Of a stretch of 64,000 nucleotides of DNA, positions 24,462-34,121 are shown piece after piece (the stretch's first letter is position 1; the number at the start of each line of letters is the position of its first letter). The notes beneath the pieces are model-generated. The model had not been told where the DNA came from. It was given only the letters and a program-made list of their open reading frames with translations, and ran no database searches. The position numbers were made by a program, and so were the translations under genes. The DNA is from CAVZTA01 sp963778025 (lineage in GTDB: Bacteria > Chloroflexota > Limnocylindria > Limnocylindrales > CSP1-4), in assembly GCA_963778025.1 (NCBI GenBank), contig CAVZTA010000013.1:59785-123784 (forward strand), in the 5' to 3' direction.

Positions 24462-27267
24462 GTGCCTCCCACCCCTCGTCGCCCCGCCGGCGACCCCGCG
24501 TCCGCGCCTGCCCCGGAAGCGCGCCGACGTGCTCGACGAAGCCTCGGCGAGGGGCCTGGGCAGGGCACCTGGCTCGAGCTCGCGGACCCGCCGGCGGCCG
24601 TCGACGTGGCCGCTCCGCCGGACGACGGCGGGGCCGGCACCACGCTCGACGAGGATGACGCCCGCCCGAAGGTCGCGACGCTCCCCGACGAGCCCGACTG
24701 GCTGACCGAGGCGATCGACGCCGCGCCGCGCGCGGCCGGGACCAGCGGCGTCATCGATGAGGCGACGGCGCTCGCCGCGCTGGCCGAACGGCGCGAGGCC
24801 CGGGCGCGCGAGCTCGTCGGTCACCTCAACGAGGAGCAGGCACGCGCCGTCACGACGACCGACGGCCCGCTGCTCATCCTCGCCGGCGCCGGCAGCGGCA
24901 AGACCAGGGTCATCGCCCATCGCATCGCCTACCTGATGGGCGTGAAGGGCGTGAACCCGCGCCGGATCCTGGCCGTGACCTTCACCAACCGCGCGGCAGG
25001 CGAGCTGCGGGAGCGGATCGTCGGGCTCGCCGGGGACGCGGGCACCGAGGTGGAGGCGGGCACGTTCCACAGCCTCAACGCCCGGGTGCTCCGGCGAGAC
25101 GGCGACGCCATCGGCCTCGACCGGCGGTTCGTGATCTACGACAGCGACGACCAGCAGCAGCTGATGAAGCGGATCCTCAACGACGAGGACCTGCCCGCGA
25201 ACGGCGAGTTCCGGCCGGCGGCGATCCTGGGCGCGATCAGCCGGGCGAAGAACGAGATGCTCAGCCTCGAGGACCTGGCACAGCACGCGACCACGCACCG
25301 CGAGCGGATCATCGCGAGGCTCGCCCGTCAGTACGAGACGCGCCTCCGGGCGGCCAACGCGCTCGACTTCGACGACCTGCTGCTCAAGGCCGTCGAGCTG
25401 TTCGACCAGGCACCCCAGGTGCTCGAGAAGTACCAGGCACGCTGGCGCTACCTCCACGTCGACGAGTACCAGGACACGAACCGGCCGCAATACCTGTGGA
25501 TCCGAGCGCTTGCCGCGAAGTACCGGAACCTCACGGTCGTCGGGGACGACGACCAGTCGATCTACGGCTGGCGCGGCGCGGACGTCCAGAACATCCTCGA
25601 CTTCGAGCGCGACTGGCCGGACGCGACCGTCGTCAAGCTCGAGCGGAACTACCGCTCCACCCAGCTCATCCTCGACGCCGCCCACGCGGTCGTCAGCCGG
25701 AACGAGCGGCGGAAGGAGAAGAAGCTCTGGACGTCGAACCAGGGCGGGCGGCCGATCCAGCGCTTCGAGGCCTACAACGAGGAGGAGGAGGCGGAGTGGA
25801 TCGCCCGCCAGATCGAGGGGCTGACGGGCGGCAAGGGCTCGCTGCTCACGAGGCGGGCCGACGACGACGAGGACGGTCCCTTCCGCGCCCGCGACATCGC
25901 GGTCATGTACCGGATGAACGCCCAGTCCCGGGCGATCGAGGAATCGTTCCTGCGCTATGGCCTTCGGTACCAGCTCGTCGGTGGGGTCCGGTTCTACCAG
26001 CGGCGCGAGGTGAAGGACGCCCTCGCGTACCTGCGGATCCTGCGCTCCGACACCGATGTGGTGAGCTTCGAGCGGATCATCAACGTGCCGTCGCGCGGCA
26101 TCGGCGACAAGAGCCTCGAAGCGCTCCGCCGGTGGTCGGCGCAGACGGAAAAGCCCGCCTGGGACGCGATCGAAGCCGGCGCCTCGGGTGATCTCGAGGG
26201 CCTCCAGCCGCGGATCCGGTCCGCGCTGTCGGACTTCGCCAACCTCGTCCGGCGGCTCCGACGGCGGGTCGGGCTGCTCGCGCTGCCCGAGCTCCTCGAC
26301 GAGGTCCTCGAGCAGTCGGGCTACCGCGCGATGCTCGCCGACGGCTCGGAGGAGGGCGAGGAGCGCTGGGCGAACCTGCTCGAGCTGCGCGAGGTCACCT
26401 CGCGCTACGCGGACCTCACGCCGGAGGACGCCCTCGACCGGCTGCTCGAGGAGACCGCGCTGGTCGCCGACCAGGACGCCTACGAGGGCGACGCCGACGC
26501 GGTGACGCTCATCACGCTCCACGCCGCGAAGGGCCTGGAGTTCCCGGTCGTGTTCATCGCGGGTCTCGAGGAGGGGCTGTTCCCGCACAACCGTGCGCTC
26601 GACGACGAGCAGGAGCTGGAGGAGGAGCGGCGGCTCGCGTACGTGGGCATCACGCGCGCCAAGCGACGGCTCTATCTGTCCCACGCCTGGCGGCGCGCCA
26701 CGTGGGGTGGTGGCGGGATGAGCGTCCCGTCGCGGTTCCTCATCGAGATCCCGCCCGAGCTGATGGTCGGCCCGCAGCTGACCCAGGGCGACTACGGCTC
26801 GGACCTCGACCCCGACCTGGTCTTCGGGGAGCGACGGGTGAACCGCTTCGGGACGACGATCCGGACGGGCGGCGGCGCCTATCGCCAGGGGAGCGGCCGC
26901 CCGGGAGCCCCGCCACCGGGCGAGACCTTCCGGCCGTCGCGCGACCTCGACGCGCGGCGAGGCGCGTACGCCGGCGGCGCCCCATCGGGTTCGCTCGGTC
27001 GCCTCGACGAGCCGAGCGACTCCGTGGTGACCCGCCCTGCCGACGCCGCGCCCGCTCGCGGCACCATCCCGCCTCGCCCCATCATCCCGGGCGAGCGGCG
27101 CTATCGCGACGGCGACCGTATCCGCCACGTGCGCTGGGGCGACGGGATCGTCGTCACCTCGAAGCTCACCCGTGACGACGAGGAGGTCACGGTGGTCTTC
27201 CACGACCCGCAGGTCGGGCCGCAAGACGATGCTCGCGAGCCTCGCCAACCTCGAGCTCGTCGGGTGA
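24462..27267 (+). CDS. pcrA: ATP-dependent DNA helicase, UvrD/PcrA family (one-base frameshift near the end)
   Basis: About 934 residues from GTG 24462. A disordered 115-residue N-terminus precedes the SF1A helicase core: ILAGAGSGKTR (Walker A), VTFTNRAAGEL (Ia), VDEYQDTNRPQYLW (II), GDDDQSIYGWRGAD (III), LERNYRS (IV), LHAAKGLEFPVVF (V) and VGITRAKRRLYL (VI). It unwinds DNA in repair and replication restart. As given the frame runs into the next gene. Shortening the GGG at 27216-27218 by one base restores the usual PcrA end (GRKTMLASLANLELVG) and a stop at 27265-27267 that overlaps the next GTG. Confidence 0.92.
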
Positions 27268-28391
27268 CGACGCCGCCGCCGGCCCGCACCGCGCCCATCG
27301 CCTACCCGCCCACCGCCGACCCGCCGATCGACCTTGCGACGATCGCCGCGCTCGAGGACTTCGAGCCGGCGGCACGGGATCGGATGCACCCCATCGGCTA
27401 CTCCTATGTGGCGGGCGGCGCGTGGGCCGGCGAGACGGTGGTCGAGAACATCGCCGCGTGGCGGCGCTTCCGGCTGGTCCCGCGCGTGCTCGTCGACATC
27501 GGAGCCGTCGACCTTCGGACGACGCTGCTGGGGCGCGAGGTGGCGATGCCGCTGGGGATCGCGCCCGCCGCTCTCCATGGGCTGGCCCACCTGGAGGCCG
27601 AGCGCGCGACCGCGCGCGCCGCCACGGAGGCCGGCGTCCTGCAGGTCGTCTCGACCGCCGCCAGCGCCAGCCTCGAGGAGGTGGCCGACGCCGCGCCGGG
27701 CGGGCCGCGCTGGTTCCAGCTGTACGTCGCTCGCGACCATGGGTTCACCCGTTCGCTCGTCGAACGTGCCGAAGCGGCCGGGTACGACGCCATCGCCCTC
27801 ACCGTGGACCTGCCGGTCCTCGGGCGCCGGGTGGACCTCCAGCGGCACGGGTTCGATCCCGGGGTCGGGTGTTACGGGAACTTCCCCCTGGCCGACGAGC
27901 TGGGCGGCGACCCCAGCGAGCTCATCGACACGCGGTCGATCGGATTCCTGTGGCGCGACCTGGACACGATCCGAACGTGGTCATCGCTGCCCCTCGTGCT
28001 GAAGGGGATCCTGGCGCCCGAAGACGCACGCCTGGCGATCGAGCACGGAGCGGCGGGCGTCTGGGTCTCGAACCACGGCGGCCGGCAGCTCGACCGCGTG
28101 CTGAGCGGAGCGGAGGCACTGGCGCCCATCGTCGACGCGGTCGAGGGTCGGGCGGAGGTCTACGTCGACGGCGGGATCCGCTGGGGGACCGACGTGCTCA
28201 CCGCGCTCGCGCTCGGAGCGCGGGCGGTGTTCACGGCGCGTCCGTTCCTGTACGCCCTCGCGTGTGCCGGCGAGGCGGGCGTGGCGCATGGCCTGGCGAT
28301 CATGCGTGACGAGCTGGAGCGCGGACTGGCGCTGCTGGGTGTGCGTTCACCCGGCGAGGTGACACGCGCACACGTCCAGGCGCCGCGCTAG
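27264..28391 (+). CDS. FMN-dependent alpha-hydroxy-acid oxidase/dehydrogenase (lactate/glycolate oxidase family)
   Basis: 375 residues from GTG 27264, overlapping the restored pcrA stop (GTGA). The TIM-barrel FMN family is clear: GYSYVAGGAWAGETVVEN near the start, MPLGIAPAALHGLAH, WFQLYVARDHG, ALTVDLPVLGRR, VLKGILAPEDA, the signature SNHGGRQLD holding the active-site His and Arg, and VYVDGGIRWGTDVLTALALG. It oxidises a 2-hydroxy acid to the 2-oxo acid. The exact substrate cannot be read from the sequence. The apparent fusion to the helicase is treated as an indel effect. Confidence 0.85.
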   Translation: MTTPPPARTAPIAYPPTADPPIDLATIAALEDFEPAARDRMHPIGYSYVAGGAWAGETVVENIAAWRRFRLVPRVLVDIGAVDLRTTLLGREVAMPLGIAPAALHGLAHLEAERATARAATEAGVLQVVSTAASASLEEVADAAPGGPRWFQLYVARDHGFTRSLVERAEAAGYDAIALTVDLPVLGRRVDLQRHGFDPGVGCYGNFPLADELGGDPSELIDTRSIGFLWRDLDTIRTWSSLPLVLKGILAPEDARLAIEHGAAGVWVSNHGGRQLDRVLSGAEALAPIVDAVEGRAEVYVDGGIRWGTDVLTALALGARAVFTARPFLYALACAGEAGVAHGLAIMRDELERGLALLGVRSPGEVTRAHVQAPR

Positions 28392-28406
28392 CGACGGCGC
28401 TCGCGA

Positions 28407-28438
28407 AGACGCCCCGCCGGCGGACCGACGGGGCGTCT
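28407..28438. terminator. bidirectional terminator hairpin between convergent genes
   Basis: AGACGCCCCG (28407-28416), a 12-base loop, and CGGGGCGTCT (28429-28438) form a perfect 10-bp stem. It lies between the FMN oxidase stop and the protease stop (opposite strand), and is suited to serve both genes. Confidence 0.7.
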
Positions 28439-28459
28439 GCGCTGTCGCGAGGCGTCGCG

Positions 28460-29464
28460 TCAGGGGCTGACGCTCACCGTCTGGTTCGAGGTCGGCGCCG
28501 TGTTCGCGCGGTCGAACGTGGCCTGGGTGTTCCCATTGAACTTCGGGCCGTACATGTTGCTGATGCCGCTGTAGCCGTAGGAGTTCAGGCCGTTCAGCGT
28601 GCCCGCGCCGGACGTCTCGCTGAAGCCCGTGAGCCAGGGTCCGCCGGACGAGCCGCCGGTCATGTCGCACGCCATCCCGATCGTCGCGTTGCCGTTGTAC
28701 GGGTCGTTCGCCGGCGTGCCCTTGCAGTACGTGAGATCGCTGCCGTTGTACTTGCCGGCCGCCGGATAGCCGAAGGCGTAGGTCGTGCCAGAGGCCGTCG
28801 AGAACGAGATCGGGAACGAGCCGACCGTCGCGTCGAGCTGGGTATTCGACTTGCCGCCCGCCGGGACCACGGCGAAGGTCCAGTCGTGCTTCGTCGCCTG
28901 GGTGTTGAATCCACCGGCCGTGGTGAAGCCGGAGTCGAGCACGAGGGCCCGCGCCGTCCAGCAGCCGTAGATCGTGTTGGCACACGTGTAGGTGGGCGCG
29001 CCGTCGAAGTTCGGGATGAACATCCAGTTGCGCGCGAACCCGCCATCCTGGCCGTCATACCCACAGTGGCCGGCCGTGAGGACGATCGAGACACTCGCCT
29101 GGTTGTCGTTCACCACGGTGCCCGAGCAGATGTAGTCGCCGCTGTTCAGCGTGAACACGACCTTGCCGCTCTTGACCTGGATCTGGCCGCCCTTCGTCCA
29201 GGACGCGCCGGTGACGTTGCCTCCGCCGCCGCCCGGCCTGGGCGGCTTCGCATCCTGGTGGGGCGCCTTCTCGAATCCGCCGCTCGGCGCCCGCAAGAAG
29301 TCACGCGGCTTGGCATGTGCGATCCGTGACGCCGTCCAGTACGCGAGCGTCCGCTGGTGCGCGTTCTGGGCGGGCTTCGCTGCCACGGCTGTCCCGGCCG
29401 AGGCGATCGTCAACCCGATGACCAACCCCAGTCCGAGCACGGCGAAGCGACGTCGACCCCGCAT
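28460..29464 (-). CDS. secreted trypsin-like serine protease (S1 fold)
   Basis: 334 residues from ATG at complement 29462-29464 (GGAGG 7 bases upstream). A Sec signal peptide (RRRFAVLGLGLVIGLTIASAGTAVAA) is followed by a propeptide-like segment with a glycine run and then a chymotrypsin-fold domain. The catalytic triad is His in VLTAGHC, Asp in TKHDWTFAVV and Ser in TGGSSGGPW. Several Cys pairs (YICSG...AGHC, YTCANTIYGCW, YCKGT...MACD) suggest disulfides outside the cell. Bacterial proteases of this V8/trypsin-like type digest extracellular protein. Its stop lies next to the hairpin at 28407-28438. Confidence 0.87.
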   Translation of the reverse strand: MRGRRRFAVLGLGLVIGLTIASAGTAVAAKPAQNAHQRTLAYWTASRIAHAKPRDFLRAPSGGFEKAPHQDAKPPRPGGGGGNVTGASWTKGGQIQVKSGKVVFTLNSGDYICSGTVVNDNQASVSIVLTAGHCGYDGQDGGFARNWMFIPNFDGAPTYTCANTIYGCWTARALVLDSGFTTAGGFNTQATKHDWTFAVVPAGGKSNTQLDATVGSFPISFSTASGTTYAFGYPAAGKYNGSDLTYCKGTPANDPYNGNATIGMACDMTGGSSGGPWLTGFSETSGAGTLNGLNSYGYSGISNMYGPKFNGNTQATFDRANTAPTSNQTVSVSP

Positions 29465-29508
29465 CCTCTGTCCTCCCGGCATGTCGCGACGGCGGTGGGC
29501 GCCGCGCT

Positions 29509-29527
29509 CAGTACCCGTACGGTACTG
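29509..29527. promoter_or_regulatory. palindromic operator-like site between divergent protease and ligA genes
   Basis: CAGTACC (29509-29515), CGTAC, GGTACTG (29521-29527): perfect 7-bp arms around a 5-base centre. It sits 45 bases upstream of the protease start, where a regulator could act. No cognate regulator is known. Confidence 0.45.
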
Positions 29528-29606
29528 GTTCGTCCGAGCCAGGGCGCGTCGTGCACATGACGTATCCCGCCCCGCGGTGCCTCGGCGCACCGACCCGCGC
29601 GCTCTC

Positions 29607-29612
29607 TAGACT
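29607..29612 (+). promoter_or_regulatory. -10 element for a leaderless ligA transcript
   Basis: TAGACT ends 6 bases before the GTG at 29619, with no ribosome-binding site between. Confidence 0.5.
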
Positions 29613-29618
29613 GCGCAC

Positions 29619-31865
29619 GTGAGCGTGACCGCCGCCCAGCTGCCCGTCGATCCCGCCCTCGTCGAGCGTGTCGCCGCCCTCGGCGAGGAAGCCGCAGGCG
29701 CCCGCTACACCGAGCTGGTCGAGGCGGTCAACCGGGCGAACCGCCTGTACCACGAGGAGGACGCGCCGGAGATCAGCGACGCCGAGTACGACCAGGCGTT
29801 CCGGGAGCTCGTCGCCCTGGAGACGGCCTACCCGGCGTTGATCGTCCCGGAGTCACCGACCCGGAAGGTGGGCGGGACGCCGACGGGCCGCTTCCCGGAG
29901 GTCCGTCATCGACGACCGATGCTCTCGCTGTCGAACGCGTTCAGCCATGACGAGCTGCGGGCCTTCGATACGCGGGTCCGTCGCGGCCTCGGCATGCCGC
30001 CCGCCCCCGAGCCCGCGCCCGAGCTCCGCTACGTCGCCGAGCTCAAGATCGACGGTCTCGCCGTGGCGTATCGGTACGAGGGCGGGCGGTTCGTCCTGGG
30101 CTCCACGCGCGGGGACGGCACGACCGGCGAGGACGTGACGCCGAACCTGCGCACCATCAAGGCGGTCCCGGAGCGCCTCAGCGAGGCCGTCGACGTCGAG
30201 GCGCGTGGCGAGGTGTTCATGCCCAAGGCCGAGTTCGCGCGCATCAACGCCGAACGCGAGGAGGCCGGGCTGGCGCTCTACGCCAATCCGCGGAACAGCG
30301 GTGCCGGGTCGCTCCGCCAGAAGGATCCGCAGGTGACGGCGAGCCGGCTGCTGTCGACGTGGCTCTACCAGCTCATCGAGGAGCCGCGGGCGGCCTCGGC
30401 GGCCACCGAGGCAGCGGTCGAGGCGGCCGCGACCGAAGCGTCGTCGGCGGCGCCGGGCGTCGCGTCGCAGTCGGACGCGCTGGCGCGCCTCGAGGCGCTC
30501 GGGTTCCCGGTGAACCCGGACCGCGAGGCGGGCCTCGACATCGAGGGCGTCATCACGTTCACCGAGACGTGGCGCGAGCAGCGTCACCACCTGCCCTACG
30601 AGACGGACGGCGTCGTCGTGAAGGTCGACCGGTTCGACCAGCAGCAACGCCTGGGCATGGTCAGCCGCGCCCCGCGCTGGGCGATCGCCTACAAGTTCCC
30701 GCCCGAGCAGGTGACGACGGTCGTCGAGGACATCGTCCCGTACGTCGGCCGGACCGGCACGCTGACCCCGGTGGCGCATCTGACGCCGGCCAAGGTCGCC
30801 GGCTCGACGGTCGCTCGGGCCACGCTCCACAACCTCGACGAGGTCCGCCGGAAGGACATCCGGATCGGTGACACGGTGGTGCTCCAGAAGGCGGGCGACG
30901 TGATCCCCGAGGTGGTCAGGCCCGTCCTCGAGCAGCGCACGGGTTCGGAGCGCGAGTTCGAGATGCCCGAAGCCTGCCCCGTGTGCGGCACGGGCGTCGT
31001 GCGGGATGAGGGCGCGGTGCGCCACTACTGCCCGAACCTCGCGTGCCCGGCCCGGGTCGGCCAGGAGTTCGGGCACTTCGTCGGCCGCGGATCGATGGAC
31101 ATCGAGGGCGCGGGCTGGGCCGTGCTCACGCAGCTCCTGCAGCGCGGCCTGGTCAAGACGCGCGGCGACTTCTTCCGCCTGACGGTCGAGCAGCTGGAAG
31201 ATCTCGAGCGGTTCGCACGCAAGAGCGCGGAGAACCTGTACGCGCGGATCCAGGCGGCGCGGGTCGGGCGGCCGTTCGCGCGGGTCCTCAACGGGCTGGG
31301 CATCCCGCAGGTGGGTGAGTCGACGGCGATCGAGCTCGCGCGCTGGATCGCCGGGCGCGTCCGGCCCGAGGACTACCCGCCGGCCGACGGCTCGCGTGTC
31401 CCCGACCCGTGGCTGACGGCTGTCGCGGCCGAGCTGCGGCGCATCGCGACGGACCAGCCCGAGGCGTTCACCGAGGTGGAGGGGATCGGACCCAACGTCG
31501 CCGCGGCGGTCGCGCGCTACTTCACCGACGAGTCGACGGCGGGCGTCCTCCAGGAGCTGGTCGATGCCGGCGTCGTGCCCGAACGCCCGACCCCGCCCGC
31601 GCCCGGCGACGCGGCCGAGACGGGGCCATTGACCGGCAAGACCGTCGTCGTGACGGGCACCATCCCGGGGTTCACGCGTGACGAGGCCGAGGACGCGGTT
31701 CGCGCCGCGGGCGGCAAGCCGGCCGGCTCGGTGTCGAAGAAGACCGACTACGTCGTCGCCGGCGAGGGCGCGGGCTCGAAGCTTGCGAAGGCGCAGGAGC
31801 TGGGCATCCCGGTGCTCGACGACGAGGGCTTCCGGAAGCTCCTGGCGGGCGAGCCGACGGACTGA
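29619..31865 (+). CDS. ligA: NAD-dependent DNA ligase
   Basis: 748 residues from GTG 29619, close to the family's usual 670-700 plus a 40-residue Ala/Thr-rich insert near residue 250. The domain order is complete: Ia (YHEEDAPEISDAEYDQAF), the adenylation lysine Lys143 in ELKIDGLAVAYRY, the OB fold (GRTGTLTPVAHLTP), a four-cysteine zinc finger (CPVCG...YCPNLACP), helix-hairpin-helix repeats (LNGLGIPQVGES, EGIGPNVAAAVA) and a BRCT domain (LTGKTVVVTGTIPG, KTDYVVAGEGAGSKL). It seals nicks in DNA during replication and repair. Confidence 0.96.
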   Translation: MSVTAAQLPVDPALVERVAALGEEAAGARYTELVEAVNRANRLYHEEDAPEISDAEYDQAFRELVALETAYPALIVPESPTRKVGGTPTGRFPEVRHRRPMLSLSNAFSHDELRAFDTRVRRGLGMPPAPEPAPELRYVAELKIDGLAVAYRYEGGRFVLGSTRGDGTTGEDVTPNLRTIKAVPERLSEAVDVEARGEVFMPKAEFARINAEREEAGLALYANPRNSGAGSLRQKDPQVTASRLLSTWLYQLIEEPRAASAATEAAVEAAATEASSAAPGVASQSDALARLEALGFPVNPDREAGLDIEGVITFTETWREQRHHLPYETDGVVVKVDRFDQQQRLGMVSRAPRWAIAYKFPPEQVTTVVEDIVPYVGRTGTLTPVAHLTPAKVAGSTVARATLHNLDEVRRKDIRIGDTVVLQKAGDVIPEVVRPVLEQRTGSEREFEMPEACPVCGTGVVRDEGAVRHYCPNLACPARVGQEFGHFVGRGSMDIEGAGWAVLTQLLQRGLVKTRGDFFRLTVEQLEDLERFARKSAENLYARIQAARVGRPFARVLNGLGIPQVGESTAIELARWIAGRVRPEDYPPADGSRVPDPWLTAVAAELRRIATDQPEAFTEVEGIGPNVAAAVARYFTDESTAGVLQELVDAGVVPERPTPPAPGDAAETGPLTGKTVVVTGTIPGFTRDEAEDAVRAAGGKPAGSVSKKTDYVVAGEGAGSKLAKAQELGIPVLDDEGFRKLLAGEPTD

Positions 31866-31893
31866 CGACACGGGCTGAAGGGAGGGGCAGGGC

Positions 31894-33417
31894 ATGGATC
31901 GAACGACCGCGCCGATCGATGATGAGCGGATCGATGACGCGGTCGAAGCCGCCGAGATCCCGCCGCCGCTCGCGGACGTTCCGGTCACGCGCGAGGATCT
32001 CCGGATCGCCGAGCACGGCCTGGAGCCGCGCACGCAGGCGCCGAAGCGCGTCATCGTCATCGGCGGTGGCATCGCCGGGCTGGTCGCCGCATACGAGCTC
32101 GCCCGGCAGGGCCACGATCCGCTGGTCCTCGAGGCACAGAACCGCGTCGGCGGTCGGGTGTACACGCTGCGCGACTTCGCGCCGGGCCTGTACGCGGAGG
32201 CCGGTGCGATGCGCATCCCGCGGGTGCACGATCTCACGCTGGCGTACGTCGCCAAGTTCGGCCTGCCGCTCCGCCCGTTCGTGATGGACAACCCGAAGGG
32301 CCTCGTCTACGTCGGCGGTCAACGGATGACGGCCGAGCAGGCGCGCGTCGAGCCCGATTCGCTCGGCTTCGAGCTGGCGGACCACGAGCGTGGCCACCAC
32401 GTGACCGACCTCTGGGAGGCCGCCACCCAGGACCTCCGCGAGCTGGTGGCGAACGAGGGCCCGGCCGCCTGGGAATACATCTACCGCGAGTACGACCAGT
32501 ACAGCCTCCGCGAGTTCCTCGTGATGAAGGGCTTCAGCGAGGGAGCCATCGAGGCCTACGGGGTGATGAACTTCGTCGAGGCCGACATGAACAACGCGGT
32601 CGTCGAGGAGCTGCGCGAGGACCTCGGCAGGAACTGGCAGGACATGCAGGAGATCGCGGGCGGCATGGATCGCCTGCCCGACGCGTTCTACGCCGAGCTG
32701 CAGGACCGGATCCGGTTCGGCGCAGAGGTCCACGCGATCGACCAGGACCCGACATCGGTGACGGTCCATTTCAAGACCGAGGCTGGACGCTATGCGGTCA
32801 CGGGCGACTACGCGGTGTGCGCGATCCCGTTCTCGGTCCTGCGCCACGTGGAGGTGCTGACCCCGTTCTCGCGCGAGAAGCAGCGGGCGATCCGGCAGCT
32901 CAACTACTCGGCCAGCACGAAGATCCTGTTCCAGGTGCGGGAGCGCATCTGGGAGGCCGAAGGGATCTTCGGCGGGGCCACCGTCACGGACCTGCCGATC
33001 CGTCGCATGAACTACCCGACGCCCGACCCCTCCACGCCGCGTGGCGTGCTCCTCGCGAGCTACACGTGGTCGCAGGACGCCGCGCGCTGGGGCGCGATGG
33101 ACGACGAGACGCGGCTGGAGGAGGCGCTCGAGGACGTCGCGAAGATCCACCCGCGGATCCGCGAGGTGTACGAGGTCGGCGCGAGCCACGCCTGGTACGA
33201 CGACCGCTGGGCGAACGGGGCGTTCGCGCTGTTCGCCCCGGAGCAGAAGACGCAGCTCCAGGCGGACATCGTGGCGCCCGAGGGACGGATCCACTTCGCG
33301 GGCGAGCATTGCTCGCTGCACCACGCGTGGATCCAGGGCGCCCTGGAGTCGGGCATCCGGGCGGCGCGCGAGATCCACGAGGCGCGCTCGGAGGAGCGGG
33401 TCGCGGCGAGCCACTGA
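31894..33417 (+). CDS. FAD-dependent amine oxidase (flavin monoamine/L-amino-acid oxidase family)
   Basis: 507 residues. An N-terminal Rossmann fold VIVIGGGIAGLVAAYELA at about residue 52 binds FAD, followed by the GG motif RVGGRVYTLRDF. The mid region contains the substrate-domain segments (REFLVMKGFSEGAIEAYGV), and the C-terminal FAD-binding strand reads HFAGEHCSLHHAWIQGALES. The first 45 residues are acidic and probably disordered. The enzyme oxidises an amine or amino acid with O2, giving H2O2. The substrate is not predictable. The start ATG 31894 follows a GGAGGGG-type ribosome site, 28 bases after ligA. Confidence 0.85.
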   Translation: MDRTTAPIDDERIDDAVEAAEIPPPLADVPVTREDLRIAEHGLEPRTQAPKRVIVIGGGIAGLVAAYELARQGHDPLVLEAQNRVGGRVYTLRDFAPGLYAEAGAMRIPRVHDLTLAYVAKFGLPLRPFVMDNPKGLVYVGGQRMTAEQARVEPDSLGFELADHERGHHVTDLWEAATQDLRELVANEGPAAWEYIYREYDQYSLREFLVMKGFSEGAIEAYGVMNFVEADMNNAVVEELREDLGRNWQDMQEIAGGMDRLPDAFYAELQDRIRFGAEVHAIDQDPTSVTVHFKTEAGRYAVTGDYAVCAIPFSVLRHVEVLTPFSREKQRAIRQLNYSASTKILFQVRERIWEAEGIFGGATVTDLPIRRMNYPTPDPSTPRGVLLASYTWSQDAARWGAMDDETRLEEALEDVAKIHPRIREVYEVGASHAWYDDRWANGAFALFAPEQKTQLQADIVAPEGRIHFAGEHCSLHHAWIQGALESGIRAAREIHEARSEERVAASH

Positions 33418-33578
33418 CCGATCGCGGCGAAGGCCCGTGGTGCGCCGACGCACCGGGACACCGGGGCCATCGGGTCGTGGTCTCGCTTCCCGGACGACCC
33501 CATGACGGACGCCCCGTAGGCTCGGGCGACCGAGCGCGCGACCGTCGGTCCGCGCCGTCGTGGGAGGGGTTCCTGGAC

Positions 33579-34055
33579 ATGTCCCGACGCTGGCTCGCGC
33601 CCCTGTTCGCCCTGGGCCTGGTGGCCCTCGCCGCCGCGCCCGTCGCTGCCGCGAAGCCTGAGAGCTTCGACTTCGACGACCCCGCGCTCGAAGCCGAGGA
33701 CTCCGCCGCGCTGACCCAGGAGTGCGGCTTCGCGGTCACCGCCGACTACGCCGGACATGTGATCTTCCACGTGGACCGGTCCGGCCACTACGTCGAGATC
33801 GACAACTATCAGGTCCAGGGGACGCTCACCAACGTCGCGACAGGGACGACGGTGACGTTCCACGACTCGGGGCCGAATCGCGCCGCCATCGACGCCGATG
33901 GCCACACGATCCTCCAGATCACCGGCCGCGACCACACCGGCGGCGGCTGGGTCGGCCTGGTCACCGTGGACCTCGACAGCGGCGAGGTGCTGTCGATGCA
34001 CGGCCACGAGCTAGGTGCCACCTTCGACGGCATCTGCGACAAGCTCGCCGCCTGA
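33579..34055 (+). CDS. secreted protein of unknown function
   Basis: 158 residues with a Sec signal peptide (RWLAPLFALGLVALAAAPVAA) and a mature beta-rich domain containing two cysteines (EECGF region and DGICDKL at the end). The pattern (ECGFAVTADYAGHVIFHVDR, TFHDSGPNRAAIDADG) resembles small exported proteins of unknown role in Actinomycetota/Chloroflexota. GGGAGGGG lies 9 bases before ATG 33579, and TAGGCT at 33517-33522 could be the -10. Confidence 0.7.
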   Translation: MSRRWLAPLFALGLVALAAAPVAAAKPESFDFDDPALEAEDSAALTQECGFAVTADYAGHVIFHVDRSGHYVEIDNYQVQGTLTNVATGTTVTFHDSGPNRAAIDADGHTILQITGRDHTGGGWVGLVTVDLDSGEVLSMHGHELGATFDGICDKLAA

Positions 34056-34121
34056 CGACTCGCCGCCGCCGCGCGACGCACCGGGGTCGCGCGGCGCGCA
34101 TCATGCCGTCTTCGCCACGGA

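Noticed and set aside
24384..27848. A 1154-codon open frame on the minus strand opposite pcrA and the FMN oxidase
   Set aside because: It is a shadow produced by GC-rich codon use on the plus strand. The composition is Arg/Leu/Asp-rich, without domain signatures, while the plus strand carries complete families.
27849..27860. GGGTTCGATCCC resembling a tRNA T-arm
   Set aside because: It lies inside the conserved FMN oxidase coding sequence and no acceptor, D-arm or anticodon arm can be placed around it. I found no tRNA or rRNA gene in the window.
24345..28391. A single helicase-FMN oxidase protein
   Set aside because: The normal PcrA C-terminus and a GTGA overlap are visible after removing one G at 27216-27218.
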